Positions 33,988 through 43,697 of a stretch of DNA of 64,000 bases are shown here, piece after piece. Position numbers and translations under genes: made by a program. Source of the DNA: Thermoflexales bacterium (GTDB taxonomy: Bacteria; Chloroflexota; Anaerolineae; J036; Brachytrichaceae); assembly GCA_025056965.1 (NCBI GenBank), contig JANWVF010000006.1, forward strand, positions 20,169 through 84,168, written 5' to 3'. The notes under the pieces are model-generated. The model ran no database searches. It was not told where the DNA came from and saw nothing but the letters and a program-made list of their open reading frames with translations. Numbering within the stretch: the first letter of the stretch is position 1; every line of letters begins with the position of its first letter.

Positions 33988-35148
33988 ATGCGAATCGGAA
34001 TTTTGACAGGTGGCGGTGATGTGCCCGGGTTGAATTCGGCCATCAAGGCAGCCACATTACGACTGCTCGACGCCGGCCATGAGATGATCGGCATCCGGCG
34101 CGGCTGGTATGGCTTACTGCACTTGAACATGGACGATGAAAACAGCGTGCGGCAGCTCACAATGCGGCTTGATCGGAATGCCGTGCGCACGGTAGATCGC
34201 ACCGGCGGCACCTTTTTGCACACCAGCCGCACCAACCCGGCCAACGTGAAAGCGAAGGATGTGCCGGAGTTCCTCAAGCACACGACCGTGTTTGCCAGCG
34301 GACTGGCCGACCGTTACGACTTCACCCAGCACGTGCTGAGCGTGCTCCACTTCTTGGGCATAGACGCGCTCATCACCATCGGCGGCGACGATACGCTGAG
34401 CTATTCACTGCGGTTGCACAATGAAGGCTTTCCGATCGTTGCCATCCCTAAGACGATGGACAACGATGTGCGCGGCACGGAGTACTGCATCGGTTTCAGC
34501 ACGGCCGTCACCCGCGCGCTGGATTTCATCCATAACATGCGCACCTGCACCGGAAGCCACGAGCGCATCGCCGTGATCGAGCTGTTCGGACGCTACAGCG
34601 GTGAGACCGCTCTGATGTCCTCTTACTTGGGGAATGTGGATCGCTGCTTGATTGCCGAAGTGCCGTTCGACATCGAGAAGCTATGCGACTATCTGTTGCA
34701 AGACAAGCGGTCCAACCCTAGCAATTATGCAATGTTGGTCGTCTCGGAGGGCGCGCGCCCGGTGAACGGCAGCATGATCGAGCGCGGCGAGGCCGACGCC
34801 TATGGACATCGCAAGCTGGGCGGCATCGGCGACTACATCAGCGAGCAGATCAAGCGGCTGACCGGCGAGCACACGATGTATCAAAACGTCGCTTATCTGA
34901 TGCGCTCTGGCGCACCGGACGCGCTGGACGTGATGGTGTCCAGCAATTTCGGCGCGTTCGCGGCGGACTTGGTCTTGCAAGGGCGCTACGGGCGAATGGT
35001 GGCGTTGCAGGGCGGCAAGTACACCAGCGTCCCATTAACCGAAGTGGGCGGCGGACCGCGCCCCCTCGACGTCGAGGAACTGTATGACGCCGAGCATTAC
35101 CGCCCGCGCATCCGCAACGTCGAGAACAAACCGATGTTCCTCTATTGA
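33988..35148 (+). CDS. 6-phosphofructokinase with pyrophosphate-type active site
   Basis: 386 residues of the PfkA superfamily, phosphorylating fructose-6-phosphate. Donor loop: [10 protein letters not shown] with D135, and PKTMDND with K155. ATP enzymes have Gly at both sites (GGDGS, PGTIDND in E. coli numbering 104 and 124), and Asp plus Lys are the marks of PPi-dependent enzymes. The catalytic DND is intact, and so is the F6P loop ([19 protein letters not shown]). An excellent ribosome binding site (AGGAAAGGAG) precedes the ATG. It is a single gene, convergent to the mutase gene. Confidence 0.9.
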   Translation: MRIGILTGGGDVPGLNSAIKAATLRLLDAGHEMIGIRRGWYGLLHLNMDDENSVRQLTMRLDRNAVRTVDRTGGTFLHTSRTNPANVKAKDVPEFLKHTTVFASGLADRYDFTQHVLSVLHFLGIDALITIGGDDTLSYSLRLHNEGFPIVAIPKTMDNDVRGTEYCIGFSTAVTRALDFIHNMRTCTGSHERIAVIELFGRYSGETALMSSYLGNVDRCLIAEVPFDIEKLCDYLLQDKRSNPSNYAMLVVSEGARPVNGSMIERGEADAYGHRKLGGIGDYISEQIKRLTGEHTMYQNVAYLMRSGAPDALDVMVSSNFGAFAADLVLQGRYGRMVALQGGKYTSVPLTEVGGGPRPLDVEELYDAEHYRPRIRNVENKPMFLY

Positions 35149-35172
35149 TGATCTTCTTGAGCGCAGATCGCG

Positions 35173-36888
35173 CTAAATCACCGTCGGCGGGTGATACTCG
35201 CCGAAGACGCGACGCAGCGCCTTTCCGATCTCGCCGACGGTGACGCCGCCTTCGACGCAGGCGATCAAGCACGGCATGATGTTCTCGCTGCTGCGCGCCG
35301 TCCTTTCCAGTTGTGCGATCAGCGCACTCACGCGCTCGTTGTCGCGCTGGGCGCGCCATTCGGCCAGTCGGCGTCGCTGTTCGGCCTCGATCGCTGGATC
35401 CACCCTAAACCGCTCTCCGACGCTCTGTGGCTCGCCCTCGTCCTCAAATGCGTTGACGCCGACGATGATCCGTTCCTTTGCCTCTACCTCGCGCTGGTAG
35501 CGGTAAGCCGACTCGGCGATCTGCGCCTGCATCCAGCCGCTCTCGATGGCTCGAACCGCGCCGCCGAGGGCATCAATCTGCTCAATCAGCGCGCGCGCTC
35601 GGCGTTCGATCTCGTCTGTGAGGTACTCGATGACGTATGCGCCGCCGAGCGGATCTACCGTGTCGGTTACGCCGCTCTCATAGGCGATGATCTGTTGTGT
35701 GCGCAAGGCGGTGCGGGCTGCCTCGGCCGTCGGGAGCTGAAGCGCCTCGTCCCAGCTGTTGGTGTGTAGGCTTTGCGCGCCGCCAAGCACTGCAGCCAAC
35801 GCCTGAATTGTGACGCGGGCGACGTTGTTGATGGGTTGCTGCGCGGTGAGCGTGCTGCCGCCGGTCTGCGCGTGGAAGCGCAGCATGCAACTGCGCGGGT
35901 CTCGCGCGCCGAAGCGCTCGCGCATGATCCATGCCCACAGCCGACGCGCTGCGCGGAACTTGGCGATTTCCTCCAGGAAGTCGTTGTGCGCGTTGAAGAA
36001 AAAGGCGATTTGGCCGGCGAATTCGTCCACATCCAGCCCTACATCTAGGGCAGCCTGAACATAGGCGATCGCATTGGCCAACGTGAAGGCGACTTCCTGA
36101 ACGGCCGTGCTGCCGGCCTCGCGGATATGGTAGCCGCTGATGCTGATCGTATTCCAGTGCGGCACATGCTGCTTGCAAAACGCGAACACATCCGTCACCA
36201 GCCGCATCGAGGGCTTGGGCGGGAAGATATACAGCCCGCGCGCGGCGTATTCCTTGAGGATGTCGTTCTGCACCGTCCCGCGCAGCGGCCAGGGTCCGGC
36301 AGGTAAAGCGCAGCCGTCTGTGCCGGACTTGCGGTCGTTGCTCCCTATACCTTGTTCGCGCGCTACCGCGATGTATAGCGCCAGCAGCACTGCCGCCGGC
36401 GCATTGATGGTCATGCTGGTGCTGACCTTGTCGAGTGGAATCCCGTCGAACAACTCGCGCATGTCGCGCAGCGTGCAGATGCTGACGCCTACTTTGCCGA
36501 CCTCACCGGCGGCCAGTGGGTCGTCGGCATCCATGCACAACTGCGTCGGCAAGTCGAACGCGACCGAGAGACCGGTTTGGCCCTGCGACAACAGATAGCG
36601 ATAGCGCGCGTTGCTTTCTCTGGCCGTGGAGAAGCCGGCGTATTGCCGCATCGTCCAATAGCGCGAGCGATACATCGTTGGATGGATGCCGCGCGTGAAA
36701 GGGTATTCGCCGGGGAATTCACCGCGATAGCCGGCGCCGGTCGTCGGGTCGCCGTAGACGACGTCGAGCGGGATGCCCGAGGGGGTCTCGAAATGCGCTT
36801 TGCGCTCCGGCGCGCGCTTCAGCGATGGGTGTAGCGTCTCGCGCTCCCAGTCGGCGCGAGTGCGGTGGGCATGGGCGATCTCGGTCAT
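35173..36888 (-). CDS. Methylmalonyl-CoA mutase large (catalytic) subunit, no B12 domain
   Basis: 571 residues forming the TIM-barrel acyl-CoA mutase part only; the B12-binding domain must come from another gene. Signature [20 protein letters not shown], with Tyr83 (RQYAGFSTA) and Arg217 ([13 protein letters not shown]). These match Tyr89 and Arg207 of the Propionibacterium enzyme, which specify methylmalonyl-CoA rather than isobutyryl-CoA. The substrate-His motif [11 protein letters not shown] is present. Oddity: about 16 extra residues (roughly 183-201, [19 protein letters not shown]) stand before [12 protein letters not shown]. Last gene of the minus-strand run from npdG. Confidence 0.93.
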   Translation of the reverse strand: MTEIAHAHRTRADWERETLHPSLKRAPERKAHFETPSGIPLDVVYGDPTTGAGYRGEFPGEYPFTRGIHPTMYRSRYWTMRQYAGFSTARESNARYRYLLSQGQTGLSVAFDLPTQLCMDADDPLAAGEVGKVGVSICTLRDMRELFDGIPLDKVSTSMTINAPAAVLLALYIAVAREQGIGSNDRKSGTDGCALPAGPWPLRGTVQNDILKEYAARGLYIFPPKPSMRLVTDVFAFCKQHVPHWNTISISGYHIREAGSTAVQEVAFTLANAIAYVQAALDVGLDVDEFAGQIAFFFNAHNDFLEEIAKFRAARRLWAWIMRERFGARDPRSCMLRFHAQTGGSTLTAQQPINNVARVTIQALAAVLGGAQSLHTNSWDEALQLPTAEAARTALRTQQIIAYESGVTDTVDPLGGAYVIEYLTDEIERRARALIEQIDALGGAVRAIESGWMQAQIAESAYRYQREVEAKERIIVGVNAFEDEGEPQSVGERFRVDPAIEAEQRRRLAEWRAQRDNERVSALIAQLERTARSSENIMPCLIACVEGGVTVGEIGKALRRVFGEYHPPTVI

Positions 36889-36915
36889 CGTCAGCCTAGG
36901 GATGTGCGTCTGCGC

Positions 36916-37506
36916 TTATGCGCCGGGCACGAGGTCGCAGGCTTCAGGAGGCATCCAGTGCGCTTCGCGGCCTTCCCATTTGACGTTGCAGCCGATCGGG
37001 TTGGTGAGCGGCGTGCGCACGGGGCGACCGGCAAGGTGGTCTTCAAGCGCGTTTGCCAGATCGTTGACCTTGCTCTTTTCGGCCTCGCGCGGGTTGTCTA
37101 CACCGCGGCCGGTGTAGATCAGTCGGCGATCTTTGTCGAAGACGTAGAAGTGCGGCGTGCGCAGCGCGCCGTAAGCCAGCGCTACCTGTTGCGATTTGTC
37201 GCGCAAATATACCCACGGGAACTTGTGCTCTTCCATGCGCTTGACCATATGCTCGAAGCTGTCCTCCGGGTAGGTCGTCTCGCTGTTCGAGTTGATGGCG
37301 ACGAATCGCACGCCGTGCGGCATGAAGCGCAGCGCTGTCTGGCGCGTCACCTCGTCCGAACCTTTGACATACGGGCAGTGATTGCAGGTGAAGAAAATCA
37401 CCAACACCGGTGCGTCGTCGAAATCGGACAGCCGGTACGTCTTGCCATCGGTCGCGGGCAGTTCAAAGTCGGGGGCTTTCTCGCCCAGCTGAAGGGTAAA
37501 TGCCAT
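36916..37506 (-). CDS. Thioredoxin-fold (AhpC/TSA-like) redox protein
   Basis: 196 residues, cytoplasmic, with [18 protein letters not shown] at the N-terminus and a CxxC centre C41-N-H-C44 in [12 protein letters not shown]. The thioredoxin cis-Pro is in [12 protein letters not shown]. No signal peptide. Family members are often annotated thioredoxin-family or peroxiredoxin-like. It lies between a nitroreductase gene (15 bp) and the mutase gene (27 bp), so it is probably part of the same operon. Redox partner unknown. Confidence 0.87.
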   Translation of the reverse strand: MAFTLQLGEKAPDFELPATDGKTYRLSDFDDAPVLVIFFTCNHCPYVKGSDEVTRQTALRFMPHGVRFVAINSNSETTYPEDSFEHMVKRMEEHKFPWVYLRDKSQQVALAYGALRTPHFYVFDKDRRLIYTGRGVDNPREAEKSKVNDLANALEDHLAGRPVRTPLTNPIGCNVKWEGREAHWMPPEACDLVPGA

Positions 37507-37521
37507 AGGTCACCTCCAAGA

Positions 37522-38115
37522 TCAATTGTCCAGCCAGATCGTCACTTCGTCCACCGGCCGACGGTCGCGGGGCTTGCCGGCATCGGCAGGATAGCCCAGC
37601 GTAATCAAGGCCTGAGGCTGCCAGTCTTCCGGCAGGCCAAGCGTCTGGATCACCGTCTGCGGACAGAACAGCGGCGCGCACATCCAACACGCGCCGAGCC
37701 CCAGGTCCGTCGCCGTGAGCAGGACGTTTTGCAGTGCCGCCGCGACGGCTTGGCCGGCCATCCAGCGTTCGGCTGCGTTGCGCCGCTCGTCAGAATATAC
37801 ATCCATGTCGCGCAGCGTCATACAGGCCAAAAGGCAAACCGGCGCAGATGTGATGCGTTGATACGAGCGCGCTACGTCGCGCGCGATCTGCTCCGGCGCG
37901 ACACCATCGCGCGTCAGGTCTTCGCGCAATCGCTCACCCATCGCGATCGCAAGCCGGACGCGCGCGTTGCCGGTCAGCACGGCGAACCGCCACGGCTGGC
38001 GATTGTGCGGCGAAGGCGCGCGCGTTGCGGCTTCGAGCAGGGCGATCACCAACTCGCGCGGCAGCGTCCGATCGCTGTAGCGGCGAATCATGCGACGTCG
38101 GGCGATGGCGTCCAT
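37522..38115 (-). CDS. Nitroreductase-family FMN protein, FbiB C-terminal-domain-like
   Basis: 197 residues with nitroreductase hallmarks: RRMIRRYSDRTLPRELV, PSPHNRQPWRFAVL (FMN phosphate loop), and GLGACWMCAPLF near the C-terminus. In mycobacterial FbiB the same domain is fused to a CofE domain and reduces dehydro-F420-0. Here it is a separate gene starting 4 bp after the cofE stop, so I infer the same F420 step. An unrelated flavin reductase is the alternative. Confidence 0.85.
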   Translation of the reverse strand: MDAIARRRMIRRYSDRTLPRELVIALLEAATRAPSPHNRQPWRFAVLTGNARVRLAIAMGERLREDLTRDGVAPEQIARDVARSYQRITSAPVCLLACMTLRDMDVYSDERRNAAERWMAGQAVAAALQNVLLTATDLGLGACWMCAPLFCPQTVIQTLGLPEDWQPQALITLGYPADAGKPRDRRPVDEVTIWLDN

Positions 38116-38118
38116 CGC

Positions 38119-38877
38119 TCAATGATAGAGGTCGAGTTGCGCAGGCCGGATGATCTCGGCGGCGCTGCCTTCGCGTGGTGTGAAGCGCAGGCCGCGCACT
38201 AGGGCGGCCGGCACACCTTCGGCGGCCTGACCCATGACTAACGTGGCGGCGCTGGCCACCATGTCGGCTAGGCCGATCTCGGTGTGCTGCAATCGGTAGC
38301 CGAACAGGTCGGCTCGCCCCCGCCAGTCTTCCACGCCGGGCATGCCGGCCACGCCCACGGCCACGCCCACCGTGCCGAGGCGGTGTGGCCGGCCGTGGCT
38401 ATCGCAGATGACTACGGGGATGAGGAAGCCGAACGCCTCGCGCAGCCGGTCACGGATGCAGCGGGCGCTGGCATCGGGATCGGCGGGCATGAGCAGCACT
38501 ACATCGGGATCCGGTGACACGTTGGAGTGGTCAATGGCCGCGTTGGCCGAGACGAAGCCGAGGCGGTGGCGCGTGACCAGCACGTTCGGCGCGGCGCGCG
38601 ATACCTCCGACGATTCGCGCAAGATCACCTCAACCAGGCGAGGGTCTTTGTGCGTGAGCGTTGCTAGCTCGATCGCGCGGGCCGAAGGCGTGACCTCGCG
38701 CAGGTTGACGAAGCGTCCCTCGGCCTTGGCGACGATCTTGGACGTGACGACCAGCACGTCGCCGACTTGGGGATGCAGCGGAGCGATGCTTGCCGTGAGC
38801 AATCCGGCTAAGTCGTCGCCGGGGCGGATCACCGGCAGACCGACAACGGCGAATAGCTGCAGGGCAGGGTGGGTCAC
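38119..38877 (-). CDS. cofE: Coenzyme F420-0:L-glutamate ligase
   Basis: 252 residues. CofE adds L-glutamate residues to F420-0 in a GTP- and metal-dependent reaction. Recognisable are GDVLVVTSKIVAKAEGRFV, the NAAIDHSNVSPD element and ICDSHGRPHRLGTVGVAVGVAGM. The gene continues npdG (26 bp upstream) and is followed by the nitroreductase. The genes for the chromophore (fbiC/cofGH) and for CofC/CofD are not in the window. Confidence 0.92.
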   Translation of the reverse strand: MTHPALQLFAVVGLPVIRPGDDLAGLLTASIAPLHPQVGDVLVVTSKIVAKAEGRFVNLREVTPSARAIELATLTHKDPRLVEVILRESSEVSRAAPNVLVTRHRLGFVSANAAIDHSNVSPDPDVVLLMPADPDASARCIRDRLREAFGFLIPVVICDSHGRPHRLGTVGVAVGVAGMPGVEDWRGRADLFGYRLQHTEIGLADMVASAATLVMGQAAEGVPAALVRGLRFTPREGSAAEIIRPAQLDLYH

Positions 38878-38903
38878 GCGCTGGCTTCGCGCCTCGCTTG
38901 GGC

Positions 38904-39551
38904 CTATGCGCCGGTAATGCGGATGCCGGCGCCCTTGACCTTGTGGCGTTTGTTGATGCCGAGCAGAATTGGCGTGAGTCCTTCGACCACCACGGCGTTA
39001 TCGAGTGGGCCGGCGTCCCAGGCTTTCATGCCGGCGTCGGCTACCAACTGCATGCCGATGCGTTTGGCGTCATCATCGTCGCCGCACACCAACACGTCAC
39101 AGTCAATGACTGCATCCAGCTTCTTTAAGTGGGTGGCCGAAATATTCTGGAAGGCCGTCACGACTTTTGCGCCGTCGCCGAGGATAGCTTGAGCCTCTTT
39201 GGACGCCGAGCCACCCGGCGGCACGGCTACCCGCGTCAGGTCGTTGGGATTAATCGGCACGGTCACATCCACGAGCACCTTGCCCTGCACGGCATCCTTT
39301 ACGCTGGCCAGCGTGTCTTTATGGGCAGCGTAGGGAACGGTGAGGACGACGACTTCGGCGCGGCGCGCGGCGTTGATGTTTTCGTCGCCGCTAATCCGCC
39401 CATCGCCAAGCACTAAGTTCAACTCTTCGGCGACGCGCCGCGCCTTCTCGGCATCGCGCGAGCCGATGATGACCTCGTGGCCGGCATGCGCCCAGCGCAA
39501 AGCTAGCCCCGACCCTTCCTTCCCAGTGCCGCCTAAGACTGCGATTTTCAT
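38904..39551 (-). CDS. npdG: NADPH:F420 oxidoreductase
   Basis: 215 residues. Opening MKIAVLGGTGKEGSGLALRWA, then VIIGSRDAEKA (the S/R residues fit NADP binding), VVVLTVPYAAH and GALVDVTVPI-like VLVDVTVPINPNDL. This is the F420-dependent NADP reductase family (Fno/NpdG), which moves hydride between NADPH and F420. It heads the five-gene minus-strand run. It is divergent from the sulfurtransferase gene with a 59-bp spacer. Confidence 0.9.
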   Translation of the reverse strand: MKIAVLGGTGKEGSGLALRWAHAGHEVIIGSRDAEKARRVAEELNLVLGDGRISGDENINAARRAEVVVLTVPYAAHKDTLASVKDAVQGKVLVDVTVPINPNDLTRVAVPPGGSASKEAQAILGDGAKVVTAFQNISATHLKKLDAVIDCDVLVCGDDDDAKRIGMQLVADAGMKAWDAGPLDNAVVVEGLTPILLGINKRHKVKGAGIRITGA

Positions 39552-39610
39552 GCTTCTCCCTTGTCCTCATGAAGTTCGAGCTTAAAAGTTGAGATGTAGA
39601 TAATACCCCT

Positions 39611-40459
39611 ATGGCCGAACACCTGCTCGTCACGACCGAATGGCTTCATGCGCACCTACGCGACGACCGGCTGCGAATCGTGGACATTCGAGGTCATGTG
39701 CTGCCGCCGACCGAGCCGCCCCCTCACTACTTCAACCATTACGACGATTACGTGAAACAGCACATTCCCGGCGCCGTCTTTGTGGACTGGGTGTATGAGA
39801 TCACCGATCCGGCCGACCCGCGCCATGCGCGCATCGCGCCGCCGGAATGCTTCGCCGCGCTCATGCAGCGGTGCGGCATTGGCGACGATACCTTCGTCGT
39901 GGCCTACGATGATGCCGCGAGCATGTTCGCGGCGCGACTGTGGTGGGCGCTGAACTACTACGGTCATCCGGCGGTGGCCGTGCTGGACGGCGGCTGGCAC
40001 AAATGGGTCGCCGAAGGACGGCCTGTCACGGCGGAGATCGTCGAGGTTGCGCCGGCGACGTTTACGCCGCGCCCGCAACCGGCCTGGATCCGCAGCGCCG
40101 ACCAGGTGATGGCAGCGCTGGGATCGCCGGTTCAACTCGTAGACGTGCGCTCGCCGCAGGAGTTCAACGGCGAGCAATCGCGCGCGCGACGTTTCGGCCA
40201 TATTCCCGGCGCGGTGAACGTGCCGCGCACGTCGTTGGTTGCGCCGGACGGCACACTGCTGCCGCCGCAGGCGCTGCGCGAGAGGTTTGCCCAAGTTGGC
40301 ATCGGCGCGCACACGCCGGAGATCGTGACGTATTGCAATGCTGGCGTCAGCGCCTCCCTAGGCTTACTGGCGCTGCGCGTCGCAGGTTTCGACAATAGCG
40401 CGATCTACGACGGCTCGTGGAAGGAATGGGGCAACGACGACGGTCGGCCGATCGCGTAG
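39611..40459 (+). CDS. Two-domain thiosulfate/3-mercaptopyruvate sulfurtransferase
   Basis: 282 residues, two rhodanese domains. The N-terminal one (about 5-135) is inactive, with D in the Cys position (VVAYDDAASMFA). The C-terminal one (about 150-280) has the sulfur-carrying Cys242 in TYCNAGVSASLG. The family is SseA/TST-like and the loop CNAGVS does not clearly choose between thiosulfate and mercaptopyruvate. It is monocistronic and convergent with the DUF2237 gene (8 bp between stops). Confidence 0.9.
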   Translation: MAEHLLVTTEWLHAHLRDDRLRIVDIRGHVLPPTEPPPHYFNHYDDYVKQHIPGAVFVDWVYEITDPADPRHARIAPPECFAALMQRCGIGDDTFVVAYDDAASMFAARLWWALNYYGHPAVAVLDGGWHKWVAEGRPVTAEIVEVAPATFTPRPQPAWIRSADQVMAALGSPVQLVDVRSPQEFNGEQSRARRFGHIPGAVNVPRTSLVAPDGTLLPPQALRERFAQVGIGAHTPEIVTYCNAGVSASLGLLALRVAGFDNSAIYDGSWKEWGNDDGRPIA

Positions 40460-40467
40460 CCTTGGGC

Positions 40468-40842
40468 TCAGGCGCTATCCAGCGCGTATTCCTTCAACAC
40501 TTCTAGATCTACGAACTCCAGGGCGGCAATATGGGTGGCTTCCAAGTCCACCGGTGGCGCGCAGCCGGCTTCGTAGGCTTCGATCCAGCGCGACACGCAC
40601 AAGCACCATCGGTCGCCGGGCTTGAGTCCGGGGAAGGCGAACTCCGGCCGCGGCGTGATCAGATCGTTGCCCATGGCGCGCGAGAACTCCAGAAACTCGC
40701 GCGTCACCTGTGCGCACACCAAATGCAGGCCGGTGTCGCCCGGGCCGGTGTTGCAACATCCGTCGCGGTACCAACCGGTCATCGGCGCCGTGCTGCACGT
40801 CTTCAGTGCGGTTCCCAACACGTTTCTCGCTTGTATCGTCAT
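40468..40842 (-). CDS. DUF2237-family protein
   Basis: 124 residues, rich in Cys and Trp: NVLGTALKTCS, GWYRDGCCNTGPGDTGLHLVCA, FLEFSRAMGNDLITP and FPGLKPGDRWCLCVSRW are the conserved blocks of DUF2237. Function is unknown. ATG at 40842 used; 40854 would add four residues. It follows the GH116 gene by 36 bp on the same strand. Confidence 0.85.
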   Translation of the reverse strand: MTIQARNVLGTALKTCSTAPMTGWYRDGCCNTGPGDTGLHLVCAQVTREFLEFSRAMGNDLITPRPEFAFPGLKPGDRWCLCVSRWIEAYEAGCAPPVDLEATHIAALEFVDLEVLKEYALDSA

Positions 40843-40878
40843 GCTGACCCTCACTCGCAGATTAACCCGGCATTCATG

Positions 40879-43485
40879 TTAGCACGTCTCTGCGCCATCG
40901 AAGGTGGCCTCGCCGAAGCCGCGCAGCACGAAGCACCGCAGTCGCACTTCGCCGCCCAAGATTTCTAGGGTGACGTTCGCCTCGGCACGGTGCTTCGCCA
41001 GCCGGATGGTGCATGTGCCCCAGGCATAGCCGGTGGACCAAAAGTGGGTGCCCTCAATCGGATCAAACGTCATCACGCCGTTGACGGCAGAGTAGTGAAA
41101 GCCGGTCCAGGCCAGCACGGTCGCCCAGCTCGCCATCGCCCGCGCGTAGTGGTGCCCGCACTCGGCCTCGTCGAAGGGATTGCGCCTAGTGCCGTCGTAG
41201 CGGGAGCGAATGGCGGCAATGACCTTTAAGCCGTTCTCGATTTGCCCTTCGTAGAGCATGCCGGCCGCCGCGGTGTACTCGAAGCCGGTCATCACCTCGT
41301 TAAAGTAGGGGAAGGGGCGTTTGGGACGACGCCCTTTGGGGTAGGTGGCCATCAACAGCGCCGATTCGTCGCCCAGCACGAAGCTGCGCAAGTGGTTGAA
41401 GTGGTCGTGAAACCCGCGGCGGAAGTTGTATTTCATGATCGCGCGCAGCGCTTTGCGCACGTGGCGCGGATCGAGCAGATAGCCGAGGCCGCACACATGG
41501 GCAAAGTATTGACCCACTAATTGATCCACGAGGCAGCCGGCGCCGAGCTGAAGTTCCGGCTCTTGTGGCGTGCTTGCGCCCATGCCGGGGCGAAGTCCTT
41601 CTAAGATCAAATCCCCCGGCTGAGGCGGGCGGATCTGGTGCTCGTAGTACTCGCCGTTGAACAGATGGGCGTCTATCCAGGCTCGACCGTGCTCGAACAA
41701 GCGGCGGCATTTGTCGGCAAAGGCCATGAGGTCCTCGGGCGTCTCGCGCCGGGCTTCGTCTTGTGACCGAGGGAAGCCCTCTATGGACGCAGACGTAGAG
41801 ACGGGATGTTCGGCTAAATAACGCGCCATCTCTTCCATCGCCCGCAATGCGCCGAGGTACCAAGTGCCCATCTGGGGGTTAGGGCCGTAGTACTCCACAT
41901 CCATCGTGTTGTGCTGGCATCCTTCCATCACGCCGTCCTCGTCGGCATCCCAGCCGCCCGGCCGCCAGCAGAATTCCAGCGCGCGCCGCGCTTGCGGCCA
42001 CAACGCGCGCAGAAAGTCGTCGTCGCCGCTGAGTTGCCACTCGCGATAGAGCTTCATCAAGCAACCCATTTGGCCGTCGGCCGCGGCGTTGATCCACGTC
42101 GCTGCGCGGTCAAGCGGCAAGTCGGCGCGGAAGCACATCAATCCGTCGCTGCGCGTCGCGTATTTGAACTCCACTTCGCGCATGGTCTTGGCCAGGTCGC
42201 CGAAGAGGAAGGCAGTGGCCTGTTCGTAGTTCCACACGTGGGTGCAACTGCCGAAGCAGCAGCCGGATTTGTCCCCGCAGCCTTCCCAGCCCATAAGGTG
42301 GCCGCTCTCGATCCGGAACGTCGTCTGCGAACGCAGTGTGCTGAGGTTGTAGAGCGCAGCCTCTTTGATCGGCGTCGGCAGGTCGCTGCTGATGAAGGCG
42401 TTGACGAACGCCAGCGTCTCGCGCTCTAGCGTGGGAAGCTGTGGGACGCTCCGTTCGACTACGTCCCACGCATCGGCGTAGCGCGTGGTGTAGTAGTTGC
42501 CCACCCGGTCAGGCTGATCGCGCGTGCCGGCGCCATAGGTCAGCGATGCCTCGCTGCGCATGCCCCAGCCGCGCCGGTTGGGGAAGTGCCACGCCAGCAG
42601 GAACGTGATGTCGCGCGTCTCGCGCGGCTTCAACGTCAGCGAGACACACAGCGAACCGATCGGGTTGTTTACGTCGGCCTGACGCTCCTCAACTTTACCG
42701 TCGGCAGAGAAATCGTCCCAGTAGTCCAGCAACGAGTCGCCCCAGCTGAGATCGGCCCACGTGGTGCGATAGGTGATGTCGCGCGTCGTCAGCGTGACCA
42801 GCGCAAGCGTGCCCCATTGATCGGCCGAAGGCTCGATGCCGCGCGAGCGCATGAATAACCCGCAGCCGTCGCTTTCTGCGAGCGCGCGGAACTCGTTGAC
42901 GTTGCGCGCGCCGCTCTGATCGCGGGTGTTGATGCGGCCGTCGGCGACCACGCTGCCGTCCTGGCCGATGAAGTTCTCCAGGTTGCCGCATATCGAAGCC
43001 TCGACGCGCCGGCCGGTGCGGTTAGTCAGCACAAAGCGCAAGACGGCCAGGGGAATGCCGCTGCGCTCGGCGTCGCCGGGGATGAGCGGATTGAACGCTT
43101 GCAAGCGCACGGTCAACGGCACGTCGGGGTCGGATAGCACGACCTGGCCAAATGGGTATGCTGCCTCGAACGTGCAACGGCGAAAGCGCGGCAGACCGTG
43201 ATTGGGGATCGGGCAGCCAAATGCACCTTCGTAGTCGCGCGGGTCAATCGCGCCTTCCAGGCAGCGCGTGACGGCCGGCCGGTCTGCTGCGCGCGCGTAG
43301 AGCGCAAAGAAGGTATGCTTCGGCTTGAAGCCCTTAGCGGGGCGATTGACCACTTCCCAGTCGCGCAAGTCGCCCCGGCCACCTAGCGAGATCGTACCGC
43401 TGCCGATGCCGCCGATAGGCATGGCGATGCGAGCGAGATGATCTTGATCGTAGCGGGTGAGGACAGGCCAGTTAGGTCGTTTCAT
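40879..43485 (-). CDS. GH116-family glycoside hydrolase (GBA2-like)
   Basis: 868 residues. The N-terminal beta-sandwich begins MPIGGIGSGTISLGGRGDLRDWEV, a hallmark of GH116 (bile-acid beta-glucosidase/GBA2-like). The C-terminal (alpha/alpha)6 catalytic part includes HVWNYEQATAFLF, probably with the nucleophile Glu, and DEDGVMEGCQHNTMDVEYYGPN, where the acid/base Asp is expected. No signal peptide is seen, so it acts in the cytoplasm, perhaps on imported beta-glucosides or beta-xylosides. The preferred sugar cannot be read. Confidence 0.87.
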   Translation of the reverse strand: MKRPNWPVLTRYDQDHLARIAMPIGGIGSGTISLGGRGDLRDWEVVNRPAKGFKPKHTFFALYARAADRPAVTRCLEGAIDPRDYEGAFGCPIPNHGLPRFRRCTFEAAYPFGQVVLSDPDVPLTVRLQAFNPLIPGDAERSGIPLAVLRFVLTNRTGRRVEASICGNLENFIGQDGSVVADGRINTRDQSGARNVNEFRALAESDGCGLFMRSRGIEPSADQWGTLALVTLTTRDITYRTTWADLSWGDSLLDYWDDFSADGKVEERQADVNNPIGSLCVSLTLKPRETRDITFLLAWHFPNRRGWGMRSEASLTYGAGTRDQPDRVGNYYTTRYADAWDVVERSVPQLPTLERETLAFVNAFISSDLPTPIKEAALYNLSTLRSQTTFRIESGHLMGWEGCGDKSGCCFGSCTHVWNYEQATAFLFGDLAKTMREVEFKYATRSDGLMCFRADLPLDRAATWINAAADGQMGCLMKLYREWQLSGDDDFLRALWPQARRALEFCWRPGGWDADEDGVMEGCQHNTMDVEYYGPNPQMGTWYLGALRAMEEMARYLAEHPVSTSASIEGFPRSQDEARRETPEDLMAFADKCRRLFEHGRAWIDAHLFNGEYYEHQIRPPQPGDLILEGLRPGMGASTPQEPELQLGAGCLVDQLVGQYFAHVCGLGYLLDPRHVRKALRAIMKYNFRRGFHDHFNHLRSFVLGDESALLMATYPKGRRPKRPFPYFNEVMTGFEYTAAAGMLYEGQIENGLKVIAAIRSRYDGTRRNPFDEAECGHHYARAMASWATVLAWTGFHYSAVNGVMTFDPIEGTHFWSTGYAWGTCTIRLAKHRAEANVTLEILGGEVRLRCFVLRGFGEATFDGAETC

Positions 43486-43642
43486 GGCAGCTCAGATGTT
43501 GGCATCGCCTGCTGATTGGCGCAAGTTTGACCGATGAGTGTGCGCTTGTCCATAGCTGACCGCCGGTTCACAGCGCGTGCGAGGGAATTCAGCACTGCGA
43601 GCGGTCCTAGTGCCTGCCCAAGCGGCAGCGGAAGAGCGTCGC

Positions 43643-43648
43643 TATAAT
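43643..43648 (+). promoter_or_regulatory. Probable -10 box upstream of the first BMP cassette
   Basis: TATAAT in GCTATAATCTTT lies 50 bp before the GTG of the lipoprotein gene. No good -35 hexamer is seen 16-18 bp upstream, so an extended or activator-dependent promoter is possible. Confidence 0.4.
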
Positions 43649-43697
43649 CTTTCTCAGCTCGTCCTCAAATTCACACACATCGAAAGGAGAGAAAACC

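Noticed and set aside
36865..38202. A long open frame on the plus strand through the thioredoxin-like and nitroreductase genes
   Set aside because: It is antisense to two well-recognised genes, has no family motif, and long antisense frames are common in high-GC DNA.
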